DNA of 64,000 bases from positions 91,849,018-91,913,017 of the forward strand of contig CM035432.1 of the NCBI GenBank assembly GCA_020310875.1. Direction: 5' to 3'. This document shows positions 1 to 10,503 of the stretch, in pieces (the first letter of the stretch is position 1; every line of letters starts with the position of its first letter). The notes beneath the pieces were generated by a model, which saw nothing but the letters and a program-made list of their open reading frames with translations, did no database searches and had not been told where the DNA came from. Source of the DNA: Ceratopteris richardii. Taxonomy: Eukaryota; Streptophyta; Polypodiopsida; Polypodiales; Pteridaceae. The translations under genes and the position numbers were made by a program.

Positions 1-300
1 CTGTACAAGCAAGGGCATAGTACCCATGGGACCCCCCTTATCCCACGAGAACAGGGGTTTACATAGCTGGATTAAACGGTGGTCACAACTACCACAAGGC
101 AAGGTAGATTGTGGCACATCAACCACATGATACATCATTCCAGGATAACATATCCCTCACAAGTGCTGCCAGTAGGGGTTGAACCCTCGCCCCCACCTCA
201 AGAGGCAAGAGGCCCACCATCAGGACAGCGGCCTAGGACACTATTTAGGGTCTTTTCACATAAGGCGAAAGATCCAACGTAAAATGGACAGTGACCAATA
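1..300 (-). repeat. Possible LINE 3'-tail remnant at window edge
   Basis: The first bases hold a gtaccc-atgggacccccc stretch. It resembles the 3' untranslated tail of the full LINE at about 19110-19190 (gtgcccacgggacccccc). I infer a diverged, truncated LINE tail running off the left edge on the minus strand. No open frame here looks like a protein. From 301 to about 900 I see nothing recognisable. Confidence 0.25.
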
Positions 301-924
301 ATTTTTTTTTTTAGCTGGACACCTGTATTCACATAGAGGCGGTGACACACATAGCTTAAATGTCCACACCACGGAAGTGCAAGCAAGAATTTGTTCCGAG
401 GGTCTCAATCCACCCTGTGATTGTTCCACCTTCCACGTGGAATAAAAAATTATAAAACAAATAAAAAGATGTAAAATGTTCAGGTGCTTCTCTGTGCTTC
501 ACATCAGCGTCACACAATGCGAAGGTTAAAAAACAATGACATATGACATATTGTACTGCTCTTATATGTGAATTTCTGAGCCGTGGCGCACACATGTTTT
601 TCAAGTTTCCGGGTGGAATATGGTAAACTCATGTGTTATTTCTACCGCTCGTATGTGAAACGGGCCTTGAATTTTATAGTGTGTCTTGGTCTCTCAAGGG
701 ACTCTTCCGCGTCGAAGTTTGCAGACCGAAAGTGTAAGTTTGACTTTGCTTGAGTTTTAGACTCGGCTGGGCACATAACATATACATCTTTTCTCGATGC
801 CTCCATTAAGGGCTTAAATTTGATGGCCAACGTTGGGCTTCACAAAAAGGCCCATGAACCTTGGTCATCCGAAGTAGGAGCTGTTATGCAGCCCTTCACT
901 AATAATAGTTGTTCAGTTTTCATG

Positions 925-1480
925 CATACATAGACACATACATACACCCTTTCATACATACATACATACACACATACCTACATGCATACATCATACATAC
1001 ATATATGGATATGTAGATCATATATATTATTACATACATATATTCATATACCATTTAAGGATATAAATACATACATGCACGTGCGTATGCATACGTACAT
1101 ACATGCGTATCTACATACATACATATTCTATACATAAATATTGTATATATACCAATGCATACCTTGATCCTCATGCACTCAAGGATAGGAAGTATACATG
1201 TATAAATGCATGCATGCATATATTCATTAAGACATGAATACATACATCAAATATATATGTGTATTTTAACGCAGTTACACATTGTTCATGCAAAGATGTG
1301 CATGTATGCATACATACATACATATGTACATGCATACATACATACATATGTACATGCATACATAGATACATACATAGATGCATGAACAATACCCACATAG
1401 AATCACATGCATAAATGCATGCATACATTCACAAAAATGTGCATAATTACGTACACATACACATTCATCCATCCATGCGT
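925..1480. repeat. (CATA)n / (CATG)n microsatellite tract
   Basis: Long imperfect tandem CATA, TACATA and CATGCA units fill this stretch. They create long but meaningless open frames rich in Cys, Met, Tyr and His. It lies directly beside a decayed copia fragment. Confidence 0.9.
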
Positions 1481-1499
1481 GCATACATGAATACATGGA

Positions 1500-2400
1500 T
1501 ATAGGCTTCAAAGGTTTACCATAACCATAAAATAGGCCTTGATCTATTTTATGCTTGATGTACATCAACACTCTTGTAGCTGCATAAAGATGCTCACTTG
1601 TAGAAGGATGCATCAATTGTGAAAGATCATCAACAACATAAAATAGATCATGAGTCATGATGGCATAATTCAATAACCCTATGATACTCATACATAGTTA
1701 TATGTCTTCAGTACTCTCTCCTTGACCTATGCATGACTTCGTATTTGTGTCGATGGATTGTGAGAGTGGCTTACATCCAATCATGCCATACTTGTACAAC
1801 GTGTCAATTAAATACTTTCTTTGCATTACATATACTCCACTTCAATATCTAAAAATTATTTGAGCATGCCAAGGTCTCCTATCTCAAATTCCTTTCTTGA
1901 CATTTGTTTGATCTCCTTTATGCCTGATATATCATCTGTTGCCAAAAGAAGATAATCCATCTTGTACACTAATTCAGTACTTAAAAATTATTTGAGTTTT
2001 CAAGATCTGATATCTCAAATTATTTTCCTAACATTTGCTTGACCTCCTTTATACTTGATATATCGTCACTTTTCAAAATAAGATCATCCACATATATGCA
2101 TAGGTATACGAGGTTTCCTTCATTCCTCTTTAGGTATCAAGATGGATCTATCTCACTAACATGGAATTCATAATTATGAAGATACTCAACCAATCTTTGA
2201 TTCCAAGCCCTAACTGCTTGCTTCAACCCATAAATGTCCTTCTTCAATCTACACACATAATGCATCTTATCCTTGCCTTCAAAATTCATACATTGGTATA
2301 TATAAGCTTTTTCCTTGAGTTCTCCATTTAAGAAACCATTATTGACATCAAGTTGGTACATGCGACATCCCCTTGCTATGGAAAATTTTGTACTTAGTGT
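1500..2400 (-). pseudogene. Ty1/copia reverse transcriptase-RNase H remnant
   Basis: On the minus strand, 2361-2137 encodes a copia RT piece (LDVNNGFLNGELKE, then KDIYGLKQAVRAWNQRL). It is followed by a YVDDLILKSDD stretch carrying the RT YxDD catalytic motif. At 1691-1500 comes the RT/RNase H connector (LNYAIMTHDLFYVVDDLSQL, then VLMYIKHKIDQGLFYG). The YVDD-like part appears duplicated: two diverged copies, each followed by a LKxFxD-like stop, lie at about 1840-1990 and 1975-2140. Frames are broken by stops and no gag, integrase or LTR is attached. It is therefore a truncated relic on the opposite strand to the other copia elements of the window. Confidence 0.8.
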
Positions 2401-4816
2401 CCATACTATGTGTTTGGAGAAAGCTCAAAAGTCAGCCTAAAAAGTTTGAAGTCAAAGCAACGAAAGCTAATTCAAAGGATGAACAATACATTAAAAGGTA
2501 AGTAGGAGCATCGAAGGAAAGGAGGAAGGAGATTAATAATTTTTGTCATCTCAAATCTCTCCTCATATTAGGTGTTTTCCCTTTTTTTTTGCAAAATACA
2601 TATAAAAATGCCTATTTTTGTTATAAAATTTTACTTTTAGCAATAGTCTAGCCCACGTTGTAAAATCCAACTAGTACTCAAACGCCAATTTTCTTATTTT
2701 TTGACACTGTTTCAGCCTTCAAAAATCCTCTAAGTACTATTTTTAAGATAAAACTCGACACCATATTGTGCACAAAGCTCTTGAAAGGTTGATATAAGTG
2801 AAAGAGCTCTCATTTTTTAGGGTTACTGAGTTAGAGATGAAAACACTTTTGAGCATTGCCTCTAGGCTTTTACAATAGAATGAGATTTTTGGATCATTCT
2901 ATCTTCTATGTACTCATGAGTATGTGTACATGCATGCATGAATGTGCCCATGTGTATGATTGCCTTGCTCTTGTTGAAGATGTGTGTGCTTCTATCTCAT
3001 CATGTGCAAGCCTTCATACCTATTTAACTCATCATGCCATGGATACAATGTTATTCTTATTATGTGCCTCTTCCACTATGACAATAGGAGCATTACACTT
3101 TTGACATCATTACAAGGGAGAGTTCTTCTCGTATCCATGTGATGGTAAATTTTCACATGAGGTATGTGCTCCTCATGCTCCTTGCATGTGTTCTAGGTAC
3201 TTCTTCATTGTCCTCATCACTTTAGCTAGCTACACAGGTGGGTACATAAGTGGAAATAGAAAAAAAATCAAGTTTTAGGGTCAAGGATCTCAACATTTCC
3301 ATTAAAACTCAATTTCCCTCTTCATCTTCTTCTTCTTCTTCTTCTTCACAATTTTACTCTTTTCTACACTCTCTATTCCTCTTTTTGTATCTTTCTACAC
3401 ATGTTCAGGGCCAAGAGTAGTAGCTCTTGATTAGGCAAAACTTGGAGGAGTAGAAATTAATCCCAAAGGTATGCAAGTAGAGTCTTTTGCAAGTGATGAA
3501 GGAGGCATGTAGCAAAGCAATCACTCACACGCAAAGAGGTGATAAGTGGCGATTATGTGCTTGTTTTACTTTCTACTTATGTGCTTGTTTTACTTTCTAG
3601 TAGGAAATGATTGATGTAGTGAGATGCAAGTAGAATAAGTGATTTAGGAGGTGAGAGGGGCAAAATACAACTCAAACAAGCAAAAATGTGAGAAAAAAGG
3701 TGATCACGATTTCTTGTGCAAGGGGGTATTTTTTAAGTTTGAAGTGTGTTACAGCCTCATATGACTTAAATCCGCATGTGCCAAGAGGCGGCTTCAAAAA
3801 AGTTGCATTTGAGAAAGTTATCACACTCACAATTTCCCAAGGGGGAAGGCATGATATTCAGAGCAATCATTCTTGTGCAAAATTCTTAAAGTTGAAAGCT
3901 AATTACATATGCTCAAGTAATAACAAATGGATCTGCAAATTTTGGCACAAAAAGGCCCAAGAAAAATCAAGATATTGCCAACAATTACCCCTAGGCTGGC
4001 AAGGCAATCATTCCTATGAAAAGTGACCAAAAGTGGAAGTAAAGATGGTGATAGGGTTGGTCAAGCTAGAAGCTATGAAAATACTTAGATAAATCCAAGA
4101 CATTTACCATGATTTCCCTAGGTTGGTAGGGCAATCATCCACATGAAAAGTCTAATTTTTTATCTCTATTTGGTGTGCATGTGTTGCCAAAACCTTAAGG
4201 AACAAAATATGAGCAAGAAAATTTTGAGGATAAAGTTCAAATTCCACCAATGATTGCTCTAGGTCCATCACTTTTGGGAGAGAACACAACTTGGGATTTC
4301 AACACCCATAATGGTGGGAGATAAATCTTTAGGGCTTATAAAGAAGCCATCAAGAAAAAAAATCAAAGGCCAAAAAACACATCCACTATTGCTCTAAGTT
4401 CTAGCGAACTCATGGAGAGGATTTTGAGTTCTAAAGTTGTTTTTTTGGGTATTATTTTGGAGGATTATGTAGTCCCATGCAAGCTAAGAAAATCACCCTC
4501 AGACTCAAAACTCAACTCATGGTTGCTCTACCTGCTCGGGAAATTCTTTGAAAGATTTTCCACATTTTTTAATGATCTTGTTTCTTTTGTTCTAGAACAT
4601 TGCATGAGCTAAGTTAGCTCCAAATAAACCAGGAAATTTCACAAAATTCATTTTTTATGCATCCATGATTGCTTTATGCAATCAATTGTTTGAGGGATTT
4701 GAGTGATTTTTCAAGCTCAAACTAAACTTCTCATAAGTCAAAGAGTTGTACAAGCTTTATAGGAAGTAACTGGAAGTGGTAAATGACCAAAATCGATTTT
4801 TTCATGCCTAGGATTT
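2401..4816. other. AT-rich stretch with no recognised gene
   Basis: No coding signal recognised. It contains a short CTT microsatellite at about 3328-3349. It also has diverged repeats of a motif reading ggcaaggcaatcattc / ggtagggcaatcatcc at about 3995-4025 and 4120-4155, with a related piece near 3845-3880. These suggest an old, unclassified tandem repeat. Confidence 0.5.
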
Positions 4817-5040
4817 TGTTGATATATTTAGGTAGTGATGTGTGTGAACACTCTAGGACCACCGGGACACTTTTTTCCCTCTTTTGGAGGTTTTTTTCCC
4901 CTAGCTTGTGTATATGCCTATTGCCCTAATGGGCTACTTATCTTTGTACATTCTAGTGGTAATACATTTAGTATTGTGTGTTGTCCTCCAAGCTTCTTCA
5001 TCTTCCTTGTGCTATTCACGTGCTTCCGCAAACATCTTAT
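4817..5040 (+). repeat. Copia-1 5' LTR
   Basis: It starts TGTTGATATATTTAGG and follows the copia-2 LTRs (41195, 56266) along its whole length. The last bases are deleted: the copia-2 end CATCTATCTCCAACA is here reduced to CATCTTAT. Confidence 0.85.
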
Positions 5041-5052
5041 TGGTATCAGAGA
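5041..5052 (+). other. Primer-binding site, initiator Met-tRNA type
   Basis: TGGTATCAGAGA directly follows the LTR. It matches the TGGTATCAGAGC primer site usual in plant copia elements, with one mismatch at the last base. Confidence 0.8.
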
Positions 5053-5451
5053 AGGTTGCCGCTTCATATAGGGCATCATTGACACTCCTCTGGTCATAGT
5101 CTCAAAATCACATGAAATTTGGTATGCATACTCAGAGTGATTAGGAGATCAAAACAACTTTGCTATGTTGTGCCGACATTGCGATCTGAGCTCGTTTCGA
5201 TCTCTGAATGCACTATCATAGCGCTTGTGTAGGCTATTTCATCTTTTTATGCAAAAGATATATACCAGTTTTGGTTTGCTAGTATAAGCATCTCGAAGTC
5301 TGCTATAGGTCTAGCAGAACTTGTTTGGGTAGTTCTATTCAACGTTTTCAAATACAATCATTTTTCTACATCAAGGTATTTAAGTCAGTGGCCATGCATG
5401 AAAGCAATGATGTATTCCGTATGTTGGCTGTCGATGATAAGTTGGATGGTA
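5053..5451 (+). pseudogene. Copia-1 leader and gag N-terminus
   Basis: The untranslated leader is collinear with copia-2 (41440-41742). Gag starts at 5394 and reads MHESNDVFRMLAVDDKLDG, against MAESSDVSRMLAVEDKLDG in copia-2. The frame stops abruptly at GGTA (5448-5451), where T1 begins. Gag continues on the opposite strand from 11543. Confidence 0.8.
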
Positions 5452-6105
5452 AACACTGAGTCACAACAAAGGAGAACAAAGACATGTTCTCTTTTCCTTT
5501 TTACCTAAAGACCATTATATCAAGCAATAAAGTGAGCATTTTACAATATCTAGAAAGCATCACTTGTTCTTGCTTGTAAATATTGTCACTAGAACCTTGA
5601 TATCATATCCCAAGTAGTCAAGATAGATATAATAAAATTCTTGTTGCCATGAAAACTAGTTGTTGAGCCGATCAAGAATCCCACATCATGATCTTTGACA
5701 ATAGATTAGTGTTTAAGGTACAAGTAAGAGTTCGGGAAGATCCTTCCTTACATCCATAACCTCAACAAGCACAGATTATAGCTGATTAAAAGTTACTCAA
5801 AAATTAGAGTACATGTGTTGCAAAAATCGGAACATTTTAACAAGGCAATTAAGATCATCCCCTTTGTATGGTTAAGATCCTCATTGAATGCATGGCCATA
5901 TTCACAGAATATGAAATACATTTCACAAAAGCATTCCCAAGAGAAGATAATAATCAACAAAATTATACTAAGAAACATTCACACATGATCAGAGAAATGC
6001 TCAAGATAAATCAAGTTGAACACAAAGTGGAAGCAGAACTCAACATTATATTTATATTAAAATGATGTTTTACATTTCCTGTGTAAGTACAAGAGTAATA
6101 TGAAT
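5452..6105. mobile_element. T1 left terminus and inner flank
   Basis: The first 26 bases, starting AACACTGAGTCACAACAAAG, match the T1 right terminus read inward (AACAGCGACTCGTAACAAAC at 11544) at 20 of 26 positions. This identifies terminal inverted repeats. The copia GGTA is present at both outer junctions (5448-5451 and 11540-11543), consistent with a 3-4 bp target duplication. The rest, up to the methyltransferase stop codon, has no recognisable coding sequence. One breakpoint of the copia-1 inversion should lie in here. Confidence 0.6.
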
Positions 6106-9100
6106 CTACAATAGAAGCTGATCATAGCTTTCCTCAGGCTCAAGGATATTGGGATCCTCTGGAACATTAGAACACATATCCTGCCTCTCTTGCTCCAAGA
6201 TTGGCTCTTCAAGGTCAGCCATGTCCCCCGGTTCATCTGCAAGTGGGGGAACAGGCTCCCTTGAAGCCAGTTGGAATCTCTCCGTGTCTGCAATGTGCTT
6301 CCTTCCAGCCTCTTGGTCTTCATCTGGGCATTCATTCAGCCCATTGATTCTCATTCTAATAAAGCTCACTTGAGCATCATCCTTCTCCACAGCTATGCAG
6401 TGCCTGAACATCTTTAAGGAGCAAGCCAGAGTCGTTCCTGAAACAGCAGAAAACCACTTAGAGGTGTCAATCAACCATGACTAATGAAAATTGTGAAAAT
6501 TGAAATTACCTGTGCCCGAAAAAAGGTCTAGGACCCAGTCATCATCATTGGAGAATAGCTGAAGCAATCTCATTATGAGTTTTTGTGGCTTCTGATAGGG
6601 GTTAACCAATGTCATGTCCCCAGCTACATGACGAAGTTTCTTGGTAACGGCTGGGAACATGAGCACATTTGAGATCCCATTCTCATTGCAATGCTCCCTG
6701 ACTCTCCTTTTGCTTACTTCATCATAATAGCCAACTGTAATGCATTCAGTGGAGCTCACAAACCTATGCAAAGGAGTGTGATTTACGTTTGTCTTCACCC
6801 TGCAAACAAGAACTATGAGTCACGGAGAGCATCATTAAAGCCACGGAGATAGAAAGAAGATTACTTACCATGTGAGGCACTCCACAGCATGACATCTTGC
6901 CTTCAGAGCAGTTGAAACAGAGAAGGACTGGTCTCTGCTATGGAAAATTACTATCCTCCAAAGAGGAGACATAGTCAACTCTGCAAAATCAGTGACCATC
7001 TTCCGAATCTGAGGGTGTTTGAAGGGTTCATCATCATTAACTGATCCCAACATCCTAAATCCATAGGGTATGTCCACTATGAGAAGGGAGAAATGTTTTC
7101 TAGGCACAACAGAACAAATATTATTTACATCACTACAGAATACATTGTAATATACAGGCCTAAGGGGGTCTAGGGGATTGGAGAAACATTTCAATTCAGG
7201 TTCATCATCAAAATCCATCTCCTTGGCTTTCAGCCTAGATTTCTCATGCCTTGCTCTTTGAATGTGAGCCAGGAATGCAGGGGGGCAATCATCTAGTAGC
7301 TCCGCAGACTTACTTTTCTTTGGTTTCTGCAGAAAAAAGTGGAAAGGCAACTAAATGAGCTCTTCAATACAGCAAGCAAAACATAAGGAAGCGATGAATG
7401 GCATCGATTTCATGTGGGGGTAGATGCCAGGCATCGACTTTGGGACATAAGTCGATGCCTGGCATCGACATATGCCACGAGGTCGATGCCAGGCATCGAC
7501 TTATGCTGCAGGTCGATGCCGGGCATCGACTTATGCCCCCAAGTCGATGCCAGGCATCGACTTTTGGCTGCAGGTCGATGCCAGGCATCGACTTTAGCCG
7601 TAAGTCGATGCCAGGCATCGAATTCGTACTAAAAGCCTGGCATTAAATTGGTTTGGTGAATCAAGGCATCTAACCTAATGGCAAACCAAGCACAACCTCA
7701 GAAAGAGAACCTACCCAATCACGGAAAAGGATGAAATATTCTGATAAAGCTTTGTAGGATGATGTGGTTGGATAGTCTCTTTGGACCTCTGTCCAAGAAA
7801 AGCAACCCAGCCTCTTCATCATGACCTCCTGAATCTTCATGTAAACTTTATGACTACAGTCACAGAAATTAAAAAGAGACTAGGTTAGACCAGAAACATG
7901 GGAGGAGGGAAAAAGGATATGAGAATAACATACATACTTATTGAGCTCAGTCACCATCTCCTCCAGGCTTAAGTCCTTGGAGATTACCCTTGACAAAGTT
8001 GATATGATCAATGTATCATCCTTGATTCCTTGAAGGGCCCTCCATGGTGTCAGCTTCATGTCCTCGGGAGCCTCTTCAATTGAGAGGTCAGCTTTCCTTC
8101 CCTTTCCCTTCAGATCAACCTGTGGGTCTGGCCTCGACTTTCGTTGCTTCTGGCCCTTGACCTCCTTGTTCTCCCACATTGTGAAAATTTTATCCTGTAG
8201 ATCCCAGATCTCACCTGATCTGAATGCCTGTTGAAACCATGGATCATATTTCCTCAAGGCATCAGACTTTCTATTCTCATCCAGTGCAATTCCAACCTCA
8301 ATAAGGCATTGCTTTCGTAGATTGGGATGTATTCTTCCAGCTTCCTTAACAAGACAATCTTCATATTCATGGTGGAAGAACCGAATTCTCTCTATGGAGG
8401 ACATTTTTTGCCTGTAGTCATTGTCATTGTTGTGATCCCAAGCAAGAAGCTTGGCTTCCTCAGTTGTAAGACCAGCATATATCTTACACTCTGCATACCT
8501 AAAGAAAAAAGTGGTAGGGTGCTCCTTCACTAGCTGTCTACGGGCCTCTGTAGAGTGTGAACCTCCAATCACATAATAAGTATACTCCTCAAATAAACCC
8601 TCATTGAACTCTTCCACAGAGCTGCACTCATTCGGATCCACCATGACAAGGAATGGCACAACAGTAGCATGAGGATTTATTCTCATTTTCTTCTTAAGAT
8701 TCTGCACATGCAAATTGTGTGGCTCCCTGATCTCAAGGGGCCTCCTCCCTGTGACTGGATCTACTGGTGGCCTGTGGATGATATTGATTGGCAGGTGGAA
8801 CAACTGCCCCTTCTTCACAATTTTTCTTTTAGCTATATCCTCCCTCATCTTGTTCTGCTCAGTACCAAGAACACCCGAGGCAAGCTCTCCACCAGGTGCA
8901 ACAATTATATCCTGAGAGCTAAAGCTTGAGTCAGAAGACTCCTCTTCTGAAATTCTCTTCTTTTTATTTTGAAGCTTTTTCTGCACGCTCTGCTTACCCC
9001 TTGCCTTTACAGGGGTTGTCATCTTCTGTTGTGTTGGCATGATGTTGCCCTGGATCCATGGCATCAAGTCCTTGATAAGATTGACTGAGTCCCTGCATAT

Positions 9101-10368
9101 CTCAGCTAGACGATCTGGAACACAGCACTCTGGGCACAAGAAATCCATAACATTTCTCAAACCTTTCGATGTCTCTACCAAGAAAAGGAGGTTGTCAGAA
9201 TCCTCATCTTCATAATCCAGTTTGTACACAAGGCCATACTGAAAACCTTGTGTTGTCGTGATCTTTCCTCTCCCATATGCCCCTGCGAACACAAGAAGGA
9301 CTGCATTCTTCTCTTCAACATACTGAAGGCACCACTCCAGATTTGTCATGTCCCGCAGTGGACGATCTGTCCTTAAAACCTCAGCGTCCCTCGACCTATC
9401 ATTCATAGTTGGATCATCCTCAGGAATTTTGATGCTACTCTGTCCACCTGAGGATATTCCTAGCGGGTTGCTGGCCTTCTCAGAGGATAAGGATACAATA
9501 AGTTTCTTTGGCTTCGCTTGGTGACCAATGCCTTTGTCACGTTGCTGATCACCAGAGCCCATGGTGACTTTCAGTTGCTTGAAGGGCCTCTCACTCTTGG
9601 ACTCCGCATCCCTGAAGGCGCTTGGAATAATCAGCTCATACGTAAATGTGGTTTTCAAAGGCCCAAGTCGATGCCAGGCATCGACTTTTAGGTTCAAGTC
9701 GATGCCAGGCATCGACTTTTAAGTGCAAGTCGATGCCAGGCATCGACTTTGTGTGCAAGTCGACCAAAGTTGATGCCTGGCATCGACTTGCACTTAAAAG
9801 TCGATGCCTGGCATCGACTTGAACCTAAAAGTCGATGCCTAGCATCGACTTCCACCCAAAAGTCGATGCCTGGCATCGACTTTGCACCCTAAAGTCGATG
9901 CCTGGCATCGACTTTAAGGCAAACTTCGATGCCAGGCAAGTCGATGCCTTGCATCGACTTGAGGCTGCAAGTCGATGCCAGGCATCGACTTGAAGCCTCA
10001 AGTTGATGCCTTGCATCGATTTGCACCTGCAAGTCGATGCCTGGCATCGACTTGCACACAAAGTCGATGCCTGGCATCGACTTTCAGGTGCAAGTCGATG
10101 CCAGGCATCGACCTGAGGCCTCAAGTCGATGCTTGGCATCGACTTGCAGCCTCAAGTCGATGCCTGGCATCGACTTACACCTAAAAGTCGATGCCAGGCA
10201 TCGAGCTGTACCCTCATTGGATCTGTATTTTTAGAGCTATGAAAAATAAAAACCTAGAAAGCAGACTCTTTACACAAACATACAAAGGGAATCTTTTAGG
10301 AATCTTTTTTTATGGTATGATTTTGCCTACCTCTTGGTACTCTTGCCAACATTCTTCTTCTCCATCAT
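6106..10368 (-). CDS. ParB-like / N6-N4 DNA methyltransferase fusion, six exons
   Basis: The exons on the minus strand are 10368-10331, 9611-7938, 7853-7715, 7326-6869, 6799-6510 and 6437-6106. Every intron is GT-AG and the phases join without a stop, giving 976 codons. Start chosen: the ATG about 100 nt below a TATA box, giving MMEKKNVGKSTK. Residues about 290-425 look like a ParB N-terminal domain: LHVQNLKKK, then VVPFLVMVD, then YYVIGGSHSTEARRQL at about 360-375. Residues from about 640 form a methyltransferase with motif IV as LLIVDIPYGF (about 698-707) and motif I as LDLFSGTGTTLAC (about 861-872). Motif I is split between exons 5 and 6. The IV-then-I order is that of beta-class amino-methyltransferases. 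The tail is acidic. Introns 1 and 3 hold palindromic arrays. I infer DNA binding and adenine-N6 or cytosine-N4 methylation. The DIPY variant of D/N/S-PPY leaves activity open. Confidence 0.75.
7389..7622. repeat. Palindrome array in intron 3, 7-8 units at 31 bp
   Basis: The 19-bp palindrome is the same as in intron 1, with centres at 7429, 7460, 7491, 7521, 7552, 7583 and 7613. A degenerate unit precedes them near 7399. It lies wholly inside intron 3 (7714-7327). Spacers share no clear identity with those of intron 1, so the palindrome is the conserved part. Confidence 0.95.
9667..9849. repeat. 81-bp inverted repeat within the intron 1 array
   Basis: Arms 9667-9747 and 9769-9849 are reverse complements with about two mismatches, including the spacers (TTTTAGGTTCAA against TTGAACCTAAAA; TTTTAAGTGCAA against TTGCACTTAAAA). 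The loop is 21 nt. The array was therefore partly built by an inverted duplication. Transcripts across intron 1 could fold into a long hairpin. Confidence 0.9.
9667..10205. repeat. Palindrome array in intron 1, about 17 units at 31 bp
   Basis: The unit is a 19-bp perfect palindrome, GTCGATGCCWGGCATCGAC, plus a 12-bp spacer. Palindrome centres lie at 9676, 9707, 9738, 9778, 9809, 9840, 9871, 9903, 9949, 9980, 10011, 10042, 10072, 10103, 10134, 10165 and 10196. Steps are 30-32 bp except for two irregular ones of 40 and 46. Spacers differ between units while the palindrome is nearly constant. The array lies wholly inside intron 1 (10330-9612). It is unlike a CRISPR array: spacers are only 12 bp and partly related to each other, and the host is eukaryotic. 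Confidence 0.95.
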
Positions 10369-10503
10369 AGTTGCCTTGCTTGTATGCTGAGCTCTGTGCT
10401 CCATAGCTGTCTGTGCTCTGTTGCTCTCTGTTGCTCGTGGATTTTGAAAATGAGAATGATCTCCTCCTCTGCTATTTATAGGCAATTGGGTAACTTGAAC
10501 CAG
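10369..10503 (-). mobile_element. T2 5' terminus and 5' UTR
   Basis: The terminal sequence on the minus strand is CTGGTTCAAGTTACCC. It abuts copia gag ending GATAG at 10508-10504. The decayed copy at 32611 begins CTAGTTCAAGCC, with the same promoter behind it, so both copies share this end. The likely distal terminus abuts resumed copia sequence at about 15763-15767 (GTTAG against GATAG), consistent with a short imperfect target duplication. I found no clear terminal inverted repeats and no transposase in T2. Confidence 0.5.
10472..10482 (-). promoter_or_regulatory. TATA box of the ParB-methyltransferase gene
   Basis: Minus-strand CTATAAATAG lies about 105 nt upstream of the predicted ATG and only about 20 bp inside the T2 terminus. 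The same arrangement is kept in the decayed T2 copy at about 32580 (CCATAAATAG), which supports a real promoter carried by the element. Confidence 0.6.

Noticed and set aside
6149..6373. Plus-strand 74-aa frame opposite the methyltransferase C-terminus
   Set aside because: It is antisense to exon 6 and shows no independent evidence.
9667..10205. CRISPR array
   Set aside because: Repeats are palindromic with spacers of only 12 bp that are partly related to one another. The context is a plant retrotransposon nest and no cas gene is present.
7364..10234. Several open frames of MPGIDL / DAWHRL / RCQAST repeats on both strands
   Set aside because: They are translations of the 31-bp palindrome array, open in many frames at once because of its symmetry and its stop-free units. 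The splice model places them in introns.
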